Source of the DNA: Pseudomonas gingeri
GTDB taxonomy: Bacteria > Pseudomonadota > Gammaproteobacteria > Pseudomonadales > Pseudomonadaceae
DNA length: 64,000 nt
NCBI RefSeq assembly: GCF_013386165.1
Contig: NZ_JACAOS010000003.1
Span: forward strand, 724,343 to 788,342
Reading direction: 5' to 3'
The notes below the pieces were generated by a model. It ran no database searches. It was not told where the DNA came from and worked only from the letters and a program-made list of their open reading frames with translations. Positions 53,312 through 61,142 of this stretch are shown here, piece after piece; positions within the stretch are counted from its first letter, which is position 1, and every line of letters begins with the position of its first letter. Both the position numbers and the translations under genes were made by a program.

Positions 53312-54652
53312 ATGCGTGCACTTTTCAAACGTTCACTGACGGCTGCGGCCCTGGCCCTGACGATTCTCGGCACCACGGCGCCCATGGCCCAGGCCTCGCC
53401 CGACCAGCAATTCTTTCCCCTGGCCACCTACCGGGTCGGTGCCTACGCTTCCAGCGGCGTGCAGGTCTGGGCCGGGATGATCGACTACCTCAACTACATC
53501 AACGAGGTGGAGGGCGGGATCAACGGCGTCAAGCTGGTCTGGCAGGAGTGTGAAACCGAATGGACGGCGGAGAAGGGCATCGAGTGCTACGAGCGCTTCA
53601 AGAACGGCCTGGATGGCGCGCCGGTGGCGGTCTATCAGCCTAACGGCGCCCCGGCCGCCTACGCCCTGAGCGAACGGGCGGAAGTGGACAAGATCCCCTT
53701 GATCACCCTCGGTTACGGGCGCACCGAAGCCACCGATGGCAAGGTTTTTCCCTATAACTTCCCGGTGATGCTGACCTTCTACAGCGAAGCCTCGACCCTG
53801 GTGAACTACATCGCCCAGCGCGAAGGGGGGGTCGACAAGCTCAAGGGCAAGAAGATCGCCACCGTCTACCACGACTCGGCCTATGGCCGCGAAACCCTCG
53901 GGCCGCTGAAACTGTTGGCGGAAAAATACGGCTTCGAAAATATCCAGATTCCGGTGGCCGATCCGGGCAACGAGCAGTCGGCGCAATGGCGGCAGATTCG
54001 CCAGCTCAACCCGGACTGGGTGTTCCTGCGGACCTGGGGCGTGTCGACGCCGGTAGCGGTGAAGACCGCCGCGCGTTTTGGTTTCCCGGTCGACCATATC
54101 GTCGGTGATATCTGGGCCAGCTCCAGCGAAGACGTGTTGCCGGCGGGCGCGGCGGCCAAGGGTTACCTGGCACTGACGCCGTATCCGGCGGGTGCTGACT
54201 TCGAGATCCACAAACGCCTCAAGCAGTACATCCTCGACAAGGGCAAGAGCGACCTCAAGGACCTGAGCAACTTCGGCAGCGTCTACTACAACTCGGGCTT
54301 GGTGAACGCGGCGATTGCGGTGGAAGCGATTCGCACCGGGCAGGCCAAGTTCGGCAATCGACCGTTGCATGGCGAGGAAGGCCGCTGGGGCCTGGAGCAC
54401 CTGAATATTGACGATACGCGACTCAAGGCCATGGGCTTCTACGGCCTGATGCAGAACCTGAAACTGTCCTGCAGCGACCATGAAGGCGGCGGTTCGGCGC
54501 GGGTTCAGCAATGGGACGGCAGTCACTGGAGCCTGGTCAGCGACTGGATCGCGGCGGATCGGGCGCTGTTGCGGCCGTTGATCGACGAGAAGTCAGCGGC
54601 TTTCGCGGCGGAAAAACACCTGACTCCGCGCACCTGCGCGGCGGGCGAGTAA
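53312..54652 (+). CDS. ABC transporter periplasmic binding protein, branched-chain amino acid/organic substrate type
   Basis: A 446-residue type I solute-binding protein, longer than LivJ/LivK (about 370). Signal peptide MRALFKRSLTAAALALTILG ending near AQASPD; the mature part starts FPLATYRVGAYASSGVQVWA. The region YLNYINEVEGGINGVKLVWQ is shared with binding proteins of AMP-ligase-associated ABC clusters of Proteobacteria. Three cysteines (ECETEW, GIECYE and LSCSDH) may form disulfides. The ligand is not amino acid by default; the operon context suggests an organosulfur compound. Confidence 0.9.
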   Translation: MRALFKRSLTAAALALTILGTTAPMAQASPDQQFFPLATYRVGAYASSGVQVWAGMIDYLNYINEVEGGINGVKLVWQECETEWTAEKGIECYERFKNGLDGAPVAVYQPNGAPAAYALSERAEVDKIPLITLGYGRTEATDGKVFPYNFPVMLTFYSEASTLVNYIAQREGGVDKLKGKKIATVYHDSAYGRETLGPLKLLAEKYGFENIQIPVADPGNEQSAQWRQIRQLNPDWVFLRTWGVSTPVAVKTAARFGFPVDHIVGDIWASSSEDVLPAGAAAKGYLALTPYPAGADFEIHKRLKQYILDKGKSDLKDLSNFGSVYYNSGLVNAAIAVEAIRTGQAKFGNRPLHGEEGRWGLEHLNIDDTRLKAMGFYGLMQNLKLSCSDHEGGGSARVQQWDGSHWSLVSDWIAADRALLRPLIDEKSAAFAAEKHLTPRTCAAGE

Positions 54653-54655
54653 GCC

Positions 54656-55423
54656 ATGGGCCTGCCCGTGCTTGAAACCAGCGGTGCCGCGCTGTTGCAG
54701 GTCTCGGACATCGAAGTGATCTATGACCGGACGATCCTGGCGGTGTCCGGAGTTTCCCTGAGTGTGCCCAAAGGCGGCATCGTCGCCTTGCTGGGGGCCA
54801 ACGGTGCCGGCAAAAGCACCACCCTCAAGGCGATCTCCGGGCTGGTGCGGGCCGAGCGGGCCCAGGTGACGCGGGGCAGCATCCACTTCCAGGGCCGTGA
54901 CAGCCTGGCGGTCGACCCGAGCCAGCGGGTGCGCGACGGCCTGGTGCACGTGCTGGAGGGGCGGCACGTGTTCGGTCAATTGACGGTGGAGGACAACCTG
55001 CGCAGCGGCGGGTTTGTCCGCGGCCTGAGTCGGCGGCAGATGCTCGAGGACCTGGAGCGGATCTATGCCTGGTTTCCGCGGCTGAAAACCAAGCGCAAGA
55101 CCCAAGCCGGGCTGACTTCCGGCGGCGAGCAGCAGATGGTCGCCATCGGTCGGGCCTTGATGACGCGACCGACTTTAGTCTTGCTCGACGAGCCTTCCAT
55201 GGGACTGGCGCCTATTATCGTTCAGGAGATTTACGAGATCGTCGCTCAGCTCAATCGCGAGCAGCAGGTCAGCTTCCTGATTGCCGAGCAAAACATTAAT
55301 GTAGCGCTGAAATACGCGACCCAGGCCCATGTGCTCGACACCGGCCGGGTGGTACTCAGCGGGACCGCGGATGAACTGCTGGCTCGGGGCGACCTGCACG
55401 ACTTCTACCTGGGCAAGCACTGA
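54656..55423 (+). CDS. ABC transporter ATP-binding protein, LivF-like
   Basis: A 255-residue ATPase. Walker A is GANGAGKST, the signature LTSGGEQQMVAIGRAL, and Walker B VLLDEPSMGLAPIIV, as in LivF. The start is the ATG at 54656, 3 bases after the binding-protein gene. It is the second nucleotide-binding subunit of the importer. Confidence 0.93.
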   Translation: MGLPVLETSGAALLQVSDIEVIYDRTILAVSGVSLSVPKGGIVALLGANGAGKSTTLKAISGLVRAERAQVTRGSIHFQGRDSLAVDPSQRVRDGLVHVLEGRHVFGQLTVEDNLRSGGFVRGLSRRQMLEDLERIYAWFPRLKTKRKTQAGLTSGGEQQMVAIGRALMTRPTLVLLDEPSMGLAPIIVQEIYEIVAQLNREQQVSFLIAEQNINVALKYATQAHVLDTGRVVLSGTADELLARGDLHDFYLGKH

Positions 55424-55437
55424 CAAGAGAGTAAAGA

Positions 55438-56886
55438 ATGAGTGAGACCCTGAGCGGACAGGCGACACACGCCATCCCGGCTGCCGATGTGTTGATTGTC
55501 GGCGGCGGCCTGAGTGGCGCGATGCTGGCGGTGCAGTTGCTGCGCCTGCCGGGTCGACGGCGAATCCTGATCGTCGAACCGCGTGCCGAGTTGGGACGGG
55601 GAGAGGCTTATAGCGCCACGGAGCTGGGGCATACCTTGAACGGCAACGCGGCGCGGATGAGCGTCGACCCGGACAATGCCGATGACCTGACGCAATGGTT
55701 GCAAGCCTATATCGCCGCCGGTGGCTGGCCCGAGTCGGATCAGCAACATGTGCCGGTCAGCGAGCTGTTCATGCCTAGGGGTATTTTCGGTCTCTACGTC
55801 CAGCAGCGCCTGGCCGAAGCCCGGGAGCTGGGGGCGACCCGGGGTTCGACGGCCGAGCATGTGCGCGGCGAAGTGGTCGATCTGCAAAGCGACAGTGGCG
55901 GTGTGCTGCTGACGCTGGCCGAGGGTGAGCGCTTGCAAGGTGCCCGCGCGGTATTGGCCACCGGCATGTTCCCGGCGGCGCGGACCCGGCAGAAACAATC
56001 CAGCGGCTTGAATGCGGCGGCGGTGGACCCTTGGGATGTGGCGACCATGTCGCGACTCGATCCCCAGGGGACGGTGCTGATCATCGGTTCCGGGCTGACC
56101 ATGGTCGATGCCGTGGTCTCGTTGGAGCAGGCCGGGCATCGCGGGCCGATCCGGGTGATTTCCCGGCACGGGCTGTTGCCCCATGTGCGCCGTCAGCCGC
56201 CGACCTGGGTGGACTTCCTGGCCGCTGATCAGAGCATTCGTAGCCCACGGCAGTTGTTGCGTGAGGTGCGCCGTCAATGCGCCAGTGCGTTGGCGGCCGG
56301 GATCGACTGGCAGGCGCCCTTGGACACGGTGCGCGCCCATATCGGTCGGCTCTGGAGCCAGGCCAGCGATGTTCAGCGTCGGCAGTTCGTGCGGCATGTG
56401 CGGCCGTGGTGGGAGAGTCATCACCACCGTTCGCCGCCGCTGAGTGCCGAGTTGGTGGAGCGCTTGTATAAAGAAGGGCGGTTGACCATCGAGGCGGCGT
56501 CGCTCAAGGGGCTGGATGAACCACGGGATGGGCAGGTGAGTATTTCCATCCGGCCACGGGGAGAGGCGCAGACACGGACAGTGACCGGAGTGGCCTTGAT
56601 CAACTCCACGGGCATTGAATATGACTGGCGCCGGGTAGACCGCCCGTTGCCCCAGCAATTGCTGGCACGCCGACTGATCCGGCCGGGGCCACTGGCGTTG
56701 GGCATTGCGGCTGATGTCGGCGGGGCGGTGGTGGACGCCGAGGGCGATGTCTCCACACGTTTGTTCGCCATGGGCCCGCCATTGCGGGGGCTGTGGTGGG
56801 AGAGCACGGCGGTGACCGATGTGGCCGCCCAGGCGAAGGCACTGGCGGCGCGTCTGGCGCAATCGGACGTCGCGCAGAAAGACTGA
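55438..56886 (+). CDS. FAD/NAD(P)-binding oxidoreductase
   Basis: A 482-residue flavoprotein. DVLIVGGGLSGAMLAVQLLR is the Rossmann FAD motif, RRILIVEPRAELGRGEAYSA and NGNAARMSVDPDNADDLTQW follow as in the FAD_NAD-binding 9 family (YdhS-like). TVLIIGSGLTMVDAVVSLEQ is a second, NAD(P)-binding GxGxxx motif. Being last in the operon, 15 bases after livF-like, it may be the reductase that feeds the LLM/SfnB enzymes or may oxidise the substrate itself; no FMN-reductase gene is otherwise seen here. Confidence 0.85.
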   Translation: MSETLSGQATHAIPAADVLIVGGGLSGAMLAVQLLRLPGRRRILIVEPRAELGRGEAYSATELGHTLNGNAARMSVDPDNADDLTQWLQAYIAAGGWPESDQQHVPVSELFMPRGIFGLYVQQRLAEARELGATRGSTAEHVRGEVVDLQSDSGGVLLTLAEGERLQGARAVLATGMFPAARTRQKQSSGLNAAAVDPWDVATMSRLDPQGTVLIIGSGLTMVDAVVSLEQAGHRGPIRVISRHGLLPHVRRQPPTWVDFLAADQSIRSPRQLLREVRRQCASALAAGIDWQAPLDTVRAHIGRLWSQASDVQRRQFVRHVRPWWESHHHRSPPLSAELVERLYKEGRLTIEAASLKGLDEPRDGQVSISIRPRGEAQTRTVTGVALINSTGIEYDWRRVDRPLPQQLLARRLIRPGPLALGIAADVGGAVVDAEGDVSTRLFAMGPPLRGLWWESTAVTDVAAQAKALAARLAQSDVAQKD

Positions 56887-56918
56887 GGCTGACCTAAAAA
56901 TTATTAGAATTCAGGGGG

Positions 56919-56947
56919 TTGCCAGTGTCATTCAACTAGGACATAAT
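56919..56947 (+). promoter_or_regulatory. sigma-70 promoter of tRNA-Cys
   Basis: TTGCCA (56919-56924) and CATAAT (56942-56947) with exactly 17 bases between, followed by a GC-rich discriminator (GCGCGCC), the form typical of stable-RNA promoters. The tRNA starts about 90 bases downstream, so a 5' leader is expected to be processed. Confidence 0.65.
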
Positions 56948-57039
56948 GCGCGCCATCAGCACGGACGGCAACGAACGTAAGCTGAAGAATCAAGGAGTTG
57001 CGGCAAGCCAGTCTTGCAAGGGCGCTCGATTCGACCTGA

Positions 57040-57113
57040 GGCCGAGTAGCAAAATGGTTATGCAGTGGATTGCAAATCCATCTACGCCGGTTCGATTCCG
57101 ACCTCGGCCTCCA
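57040..57113 (+). tRNA. tRNA-Cys (anticodon GCA)
   Basis: A 74-nt cloverleaf. The acceptor stem GGCCGAG pairs with CTCGGCC, the anticodon stem GTGGA/TCCAT carries the loop TTGCAAA with anticodon GCA at 57072-57074, and the T loop GGTTCGATTCC is canonical. The CCA end is encoded. It is the attachment site of a small remnant: its 3' part and terminator are repeated at 58450-58547. Confidence 0.95.
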
Positions 57114-57160
57114 CTATTCAAAAGCCCCGTAGATTAACGTCTACGGGGTTTTTTTTGCCT
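57065..57160 (+). repeat. attL-like repeat: 3' end of tRNA-Cys and terminator
   Basis: From the anticodon stem of the tRNA through its terminator to GCCTG. A diverged copy is at 58450-58547; about 95 bases align with single-base differences (for example ATCCATC/ATCGATC, GTTCGATT/GTTAGATT). Confidence 0.8.
57124..57156 (+). terminator. intrinsic terminator of tRNA-Cys
   Basis: CCCCGTAGA (57125-57133) and TCTACGGGG (57140-57148) form a 9-bp stem, loop TTAACG, followed by eight T. A textbook Rho-independent terminator. Confidence 0.93.
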
Positions 57161-57313
57161 GTAGAAAATCAAAATCCAATGCATTTGGGACAATTCTGGG
57201 ACAGTGAGAAAATTTGCCTGTCCCTTCACGCTTAGCGACTTGCGACGTGTGTGGGTGCCCATTTTCACGCTGCCAGCTTGTGCCAGTATCGGCTTGACGC
57301 CGTATCACCCAAG

Positions 57314-58006
57314 CTATTGCGGCATATACGTCTTCTGCCAGCGCCGGGGAATTATGATCGAAACCCCGGCGAGGCAGATAGCCATTGCGCCGTCGATTGC
57401 AAAGGCAAGAATGCCGAGCTTGCGCTCAAGCAGCGCACCTGCCACAGCACCCAGCAGCATTCCTGCCCATGGAATCAGTTGAACTCTCCATCCATGCTTT
57501 CGTTCACCTAACATCCAGCGTCCAAGGCCTCGTCCAAATCGTGACAAGGCACCCGTGACGTAGGTCAGTCCGATAGGAAGCCCATTTACCTCTTCTACCA
57601 CCGCATTGATCATGCCCATGGACAGCACGGCACACACAAGTGCAAGGAACTGAGTCGGCATCAAGGTGGCCAGACAGAGCAGGGCGCCTACGCAAAAAAG
57701 CAACGGCCAAGAACGCCGGCGTACGATGCGGGCGACGATTGCACCCAGGGCATTGCCGAGGATGAACGTCAGGATCAGCGCGGCGATGGTGAAAGTGGTG
57801 GAGGAATCGTCAGCCCCAATTGAAACCGCGAGTCGAGTGGTATTCCCACTCATGAAGGACACAAAGTCACCTGTGGTGGTAAAGCCAATGGCATCTGTCA
57901 TGCCCGCGAGAAAAGATAGCGCCGCAACGAAGTAAAGACCCACCTTTCCGCGTATCTGAGCGATACGTTTTGCCCGCACTGTGTAGAGATTTAACTCGGG
58001 TAGCAT
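57314..58006 (-). CDS. DUF1275 (YoaK-like) membrane protein
   Basis: A 230-residue protein with about six transmembrane segments. FLAGMTDAIGFTTTGDFVSF and MSGNTTRLAV are the hallmarks of the DUF1275/YoaK family, of unknown function. The ATG at 58006 is preferred because GGGAGAAG lies 6 bases upstream. It lies inside the tRNA-flanked remnant. Confidence 0.87.
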   Translation of the reverse strand: MLPELNLYTVRAKRIAQIRGKVGLYFVAALSFLAGMTDAIGFTTTGDFVSFMSGNTTRLAVSIGADDSSTTFTIAALILTFILGNALGAIVARIVRRRSWPLLFCVGALLCLATLMPTQFLALVCAVLSMGMINAVVEEVNGLPIGLTYVTGALSRFGRGLGRWMLGERKHGWRVQLIPWAGMLLGAVAGALLERKLGILAFAIDGAMAICLAGVSIIIPRRWQKTYMPQ

Positions 58007-58042
58007 CGCAACTTCTCCCATCAGTCATCGCAAAGCAGACTA

Positions 58043-58252
58043 TCACTCTGGTGAGTTGAGAATCGCCAGGGTCATGGTGATGAACTCCAGATTGTTGTCG
58101 AGCGGCCAGAGTGCGGCGCGGATTTTGTCAGCGACCTCGGTTGAACCACGTTGCTCGATCCAGTTGGCAAGTTCTTCGATGGCGGCGCCCAAGGCGAGTT
58201 GGTTCTCGTTGAGCTTCGTCAGCAGCTCGGGCAGAAGGTCGCTGTTGGGCAT
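58043..58252 (-). CDS. small hypothetical protein, 69 residues
   Basis: A 69-residue hydrophilic protein (MPNSDLLPELLTKLNENQLA at its start), probably helical, with a tryptophan-rich middle (ELANWIEQRG, AALWPLDNNL). GGAGG lies 7 bases before the ATG. It is upstream of and cotranscribed in direction with the DUF1275 gene. Not recognised. Confidence 0.75.
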   Translation of the reverse strand: MPNSDLLPELLTKLNENQLALGAAIEELANWIEQRGSTEVADKIRAALWPLDNNLEFITMTLAILNSPE

Positions 58253-58449
58253 GGTTGTTCCTCCGTTATGGAAGAAGGGTATCAGTAAGAAGGGGGGATT
58301 GTGTTCGTTCGGCAGGACGCCGGAGAAGGGGGTAATCAGTTCCGCAACTCGCCATGAAAGGCTTGATTTTAAAGGCCTACAGAACAGATAAATTCGCTAT
58401 GGTGCGGAACTGAATTTTTCGTAATTTATTGAAATATATAATATTACTC

Positions 58450-58547
58450 GTGGATTGCAAATCGATCTACGCCGGTTAGATTCCGACCTCGGCCTCCACT
58501 CTTCAAAAGCCCTGTAGATTAACGTCTACGGGTTTTTTATTGCCTGA
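58450..58547 (+). repeat. attR-like decayed copy of tRNA-Cys 3' end and terminator
   Basis: GTGGATTGCAAATCGATCTA onward matches tRNA-Cys from the anticodon stem to CCA, then the terminator (CCTGTAGA-TTAACG-TCTACGGG-T6). The 5' 25 bases of the tRNA are missing, so it cannot fold as a tRNA. The 58253-58449 stretch before it is AT-rich (GAAATATATAATATTAC) and holds no gene. Confidence 0.85.
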
Positions 58548-58765
58548 AAAACAAGATCACCTCCGCAGCGACGCGGCGATAGGCCTTTTTCTTCACCTCT
58601 TCTTTCGAGCGCCCGAGCAACCTGCCTGCGTGCCCGATGTCCTCGATTTCGCTCGCAGCCTTTGGTCGGATGTCCCGAAACAGGGACTTCTTGATGCCCG
58701 GGCAGTGTGGTGGTTTGGTTTCTGAGATCGACTACAGTTCAGCGATCAGCCAGGCGGAGGCAGTG

Positions 58766-59020
58766 ATGAGCAATTACGTGTGTGCGATCTGTGACGGGAA
58801 AGGCAAAGAGGTGTTTTCGGCTGGTGAGTTCAAAGATGTCGAATGCCCCGAGTGCGGGAAATACCTGATCTCAAGGACTGTCTTGGACGACATGAGAGCA
58901 AGAAATAGAAGGTTCAATGTCCAAGCGACCAGAGAGTGCATCAATGGATTTATCGCAGCAGGAAAACCAGCAGTAATTTCTCGCGCGGAGGTCGCGGTCT
59001 ATCAGCTGTTCGCTACGTAG
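58766..59020 (+). CDS. small zinc-ribbon-like protein
   Basis: An 84-residue protein. Two CxxC pairs, CAIC near residue 5 and CPEC near residue 29, suggest a rubredoxin/zinc-ribbon knuckle. The C-terminal half is helical (MRARNRRFNVQATRECINGF). GGAGG lies 5 bases before the ATG at 58766; 43 more codons are open upstream but less likely. The stop region overlaps a small ORF on the other strand. Function unknown. Confidence 0.65.
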   Translation: MSNYVCAICDGKGKEVFSAGEFKDVECPECGKYLISRTVLDDMRARNRRFNVQATRECINGFIAAGKPAVISRAEVAVYQLFAT

Positions 59021-59174
59021 CCTTCAGTTGCGCTAAGAGGCGCTGGTCGATCCAGTGAGCAAGTCTATAGCTTATTGCGTCGGCGAAGGCTCTAGCCTGT
59101 CGGTCTTCGAAGGTACGCAACAGAATGTTATGGCCCTTGATGATAGAGAGGACGGATGCGCGTGAGCGCTCCAT
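59013..59174 (-). CDS. possible small protein, 53 residues
   Basis: An open frame of 53 codons (MERSRASVLSIIKGHNILLR at its start, ending LLAQLKAT). The composition is protein-like (RTFEDRQARAFADAISYRL), but the ribosome site is weak (AAGAG). It overlaps the zinc-ribbon gene tail-to-tail by 8 bases. May be a real gene or chance. Confidence 0.35.
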   Translation of the reverse strand: MERSRASVLSIIKGHNILLRTFEDRQARAFADAISYRLAHWIDQRLLAQLKAT

Positions 59175-59200
59175 CTTTAACTCTTAAAAAGGTAGTTATT

Positions 59201-59374
59201 ATGACTCGGCAATTGAAAACATTCATAAACTCTTACGGCGTTACGATTGAGTACGTGGAGGAGATCAAACCAACCTCAGAAGGCTTTGTATTCAGTCTGC
59301 TATCTGTCTGGAGGATCACAGCGGATGAGCTGAGAGCGCTTCGTAAGGAAGCAGAATATAGAAACAAGGTCTAG
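59201..59374 (+). CDS. small hypothetical protein, 57 residues
   Basis: MTRQLKTFINSYGVTIEYVE and SLLSVWRITADELRALRKEA are strongly protein-like. The start at 59201 lies about 8 bases after AAAAAGG; an ATG at 59156 after GAGAGG could extend it by 15 codons. Followed by a 24-bp perfect hairpin (59389-59412). Not recognised. Confidence 0.55.
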   Translation: MTRQLKTFINSYGVTIEYVEEIKPTSEGFVFSLLSVWRITADELRALRKEAEYRNKV

Positions 59375-59388
59375 GACCGCGGGGGTCT

Positions 59389-59412
59389 CCGATGCCGGAG
59401 TTCCGGCATCGG
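59389..59412. terminator. hairpin between convergent small genes
   Basis: CCGATGCCGGA-GT-TCCGGCATCGG is an 11-bp perfect stem with only a 2-base centre, so a slightly shorter stem with a 4- to 6-base loop is the physical form. It lies between a plus-strand gene and a minus-strand gene, and its right arm abuts the stop at 59413. No T tract; bidirectional termination is inferred. Confidence 0.5.
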
Positions 59413-59586
59413 TCAGGCTGCCTTATTATGCTGCTTCGGCGGCCATTTACTGAAGCCAACCTTCGGTGCTTTCGTCTTCGGGTTGATGATTGGCTCGACC
59501 TTGGCGTCGACTCGCACTGCCTTGGTCTTGACGCACAGGTCGTGGCACTTAAGGGGCTTGCAGGCTAGGTCTTCAGCAGCGCCCAT
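59413..59586 (-). CDS. small cysteine-containing protein, 57 residues
   Basis: A 57-residue frame too short for most cut-offs. It begins MGAAEDLACKPLKCHDLCVK, three cysteines close together, then a basic lysine-rich part (KTKAVRVDAKVEPIINPK) and ends PPKQHNKAA. GGAG lies 7 bases before the ATG, a good site. Not recognised; the C..C...C cluster may bind a metal. Confidence 0.6.
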   Translation of the reverse strand: MGAAEDLACKPLKCHDLCVKTKAVRVDAKVEPIINPKTKAPKVGFSKWPPKQHNKAA

Positions 59587-59788
59587 CTAGTTTCTCCAAG
59601 GAAGTACAGAACAGCATAACGCCACTACGCCTTTGCCGATTCCCGGTATTGTCTTTCCACTCACGCTGGATGCCTGGCCAGGACGGTATGTTTGCCTCGT
59701 GATGGCAAATTGACGTATCTCAGCCGCAAATGTAGATTTAGCGGTGAAAGATCGGCACTCCCTGCACAAGCGGGAAAGCACTTATCGT

Positions 59789-59986
59789 ATGAAGGGAATC
59801 AAGTTGGCTAAATTTATGTGGGGCGTCACCATCATCATGTCGTTGATCGGTGCAATTGTGGGTTTCGGTGGTATGCACGCGGCAACGAGCGCACCTCAAG
59901 AAGCAGCTGCTGCCGCGATGGGGCTTACCTGCGCAGTGATCCCATATTGTATTGCTCGGGCGTTCACTGAGCTTCGGTCTCTATAG
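59789..59986 (+). CDS. small membrane protein, 65 residues
   Basis: A 65-residue protein with two hydrophobic helices: FMWGVTIIMSLIGAIVGFGG and AAAMGLTCAVIPYCIARAF, linked by a short hydrophilic loop. The start at 59789 (MKGIKLAKFMWG) is preferred to an ATG 15 codons upstream. A terminator follows at 60008. Function unknown. Confidence 0.6.
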   Translation: MKGIKLAKFMWGVTIIMSLIGAIVGFGGMHAATSAPQEAAAAAMGLTCAVIPYCIARAFTELRSL

Positions 59987-60007
59987 AAAAAGCGGAAACG
60001 TATGGAA

Positions 60008-60029
60008 CCCAGCACCCGCTGGGCTTTTT
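60008..60029 (+). terminator. intrinsic terminator
   Basis: CCCAGC-ACCC-GCTGGG then CTTTTTG, 22 bases after the small membrane protein gene. Short 6-bp stem with a five-T run. Confidence 0.7.
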
Positions 60030-60081
60030 GCATCTGGCTTCCCCAGCGCTACAGTCCCGCCAAGCCAAAAGAGGGAGCGAC

Positions 60082-60207
60082 ATGCTGACTTTGATAGCGA
60101 CGGTAGCAATGCTGGCGAGTGTTCTAACCCACAGCCAAACCGGATACGGGACTTTTTTATGCTTGAAAACACTGTTTGAAGACGACGGGATAGTGGCCTT
60201 TTGCTAA
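60082..60207 (+). CDS. possible small membrane peptide, 41 residues
   Basis: MLTLIATVAMLASVLTHSQT is a hydrophobic start, and the frame ends after GIVAFC. GAGGGAG lies about 5 bases before the ATG. The size and hydrophobic N-terminus would suit a toxin-like or leader peptide, but nothing else supports it. Low confidence. Confidence 0.35.
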   Translation: MLTLIATVAMLASVLTHSQTGYGTFLCLKTLFEDDGIVAFC

Positions 60208-60235
60208 AGTCCGTTTTTTATAGGGACGAAACCAG

Positions 60236-61027
60236 ATGAAACGGATGTTGCTTGTTGGGCTTATGGCTGTGTTGTTGGCGGGTTGTGGGGATCCCAAGCT
60301 CGATTCCACCACAGAGGCGACGTTGCAGGAGTCCACGAAAAAAGTCGCTGAAAAGCTCTCTCCTGAGGAAAAGAAACAGTTTGCTGCCGACCTGATGCTC
60401 ATTGCATTGAGCAAAATGGACCTGATGAACAAGTCGGCTGACGTCATGCAACAGGAGATCAATTCGAGCTTGAACGGCAAGACCGCCGCCGAATTGAACA
60501 CGATGGCCAACAACATTCGTTTTGAAAGGGATAAAAAGCAAAAGGAGCAGGCCTTGCTGGAGATCAAGGCGCTGCAGTCCAAGGTGGCCGCCGCCGCAGT
60601 CGCCAAAGCTGAGCTTTCGAAGTTCACCGTACCCAAGTCAAGGGTGCTGAGCCAGGCTGAAAAGTACTCGAAAATCCCTCAGCCAATTATTGAACTGACG
60701 GTTCAGAACGGCACCACCCACCCGATTTCCCGAGCCTATTTCAAGGCAACCATTGCCAGCCCTGAAAGGGCCGTGCCCTGGTTTGTTGATGTTTTCAGTT
60801 ATGACATCGGTGGTGGGTTGGAGGCGGGCGAGGGCGCTGTCTGGAAGCTGCTGCCGGATAAATACGGCAAGTGGGGCCATATTGAAGCGCCTGCCAGCGC
60901 CTATGTCTCTGTTGAGGTCTATAGGCTTGATGGGCCAGATGGCAAGACGCTTTTTGACGCCAGTGGCCTGAGTGAGAGCGAGCAGGCGCGGTTGGATACC
61001 TTGCAGAAACAGTACGGCGCGATCTGA
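60236..61027 (+). CDS. lipoprotein of unknown function
   Basis: A 263-residue lipoprotein. MKRMLLVGLMAVLLAGCGDP has a lipobox with the cysteine at residue 17. It continues with a helical, charged part (residues 25-125, EKLSPEEKKQFAADLMLIAL and SLNGKTAAELNTMANNIRFE) and a beta-rich C-terminal part (PIIELTVQNGTTHPISRAYF). The composition resembles the DUF6694 lipoproteins of Pseudomonas islands, but I am unsure. It is followed by the IS4-family element. Confidence 0.8.
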   Translation: MKRMLLVGLMAVLLAGCGDPKLDSTTEATLQESTKKVAEKLSPEEKKQFAADLMLIALSKMDLMNKSADVMQQEINSSLNGKTAAELNTMANNIRFERDKKQKEQALLEIKALQSKVAAAAVAKAELSKFTVPKSRVLSQAEKYSKIPQPIIELTVQNGTTHPISRAYFKATIASPERAVPWFVDVFSYDIGGGLEAGEGAVWKLLPDKYGKWGHIEAPASAYVSVEVYRLDGPDGKTLFDASGLSESEQARLDTLQKQYGAI

Positions 61028-61118
61028 TAGCGGCTTGTTTTCATGGGCCCGCCGTGGTGGGCTCATGAGGACTGGATTTTCTATTTTTTTGCCTTCAACT
61101 CAAGCGGTTAGCTGCTAA

Positions 61119-61142
61119 GTAAGCGCCATTCAAATCTGTCCC
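61119..61142. repeat. 24-bp dispersed repeat, copy 1 (interrupted by IS insertion)
   Basis: GTAAGCGCCATTCAAATCTG followed by TCCC. The reverse complement of the copy at 63746-63769 matches it at 23 of 24 positions (C/T at position 6). The IS4-family element inserted at its end: the 9-bp target AATCTGTCC is the tail of this repeat, and the rest (CCTTTTCC) is on the other side of the IS. Confidence 0.8.

Larger units (their letters stand above)
57114..58449. mobile_element. integrated remnant in tRNA-Cys (no integrase left)
   Basis: About 1.3 kb lies between the tRNA 3' end and a duplicated, mutated copy of that end (58450-58547). TTTGGGACAATTCTGGGACA at 57183 has paired GGGACA boxes as found near attL arm sites of tRNA-targeting tyrosine recombinases. 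It carries a DUF1275 membrane protein and a small hypothetical gene on the minus strand, and no recombinase. The whole 57-64 kb region is lower in GC than the rest of the window. Confidence 0.6.

Noticed and set aside
57040..57113. Possible multi-tRNA cluster around tRNA-Cys
   Set aside because: I looked for tRNA-Gly and tRNA-Leu, which often flank tRNA-Cys in Pseudomonas; no second cloverleaf is visible within the window.
58540..58725. 61-codon frame after the attR-like repeat
   Set aside because: Starts inside the decayed tRNA repeat, has no ribosome site and overlaps the better zinc-ribbon frame region.
59587..59781. 64-codon minus-strand frame
   Set aside because: No ribosome site, and overlaps the start of the small membrane protein gene.
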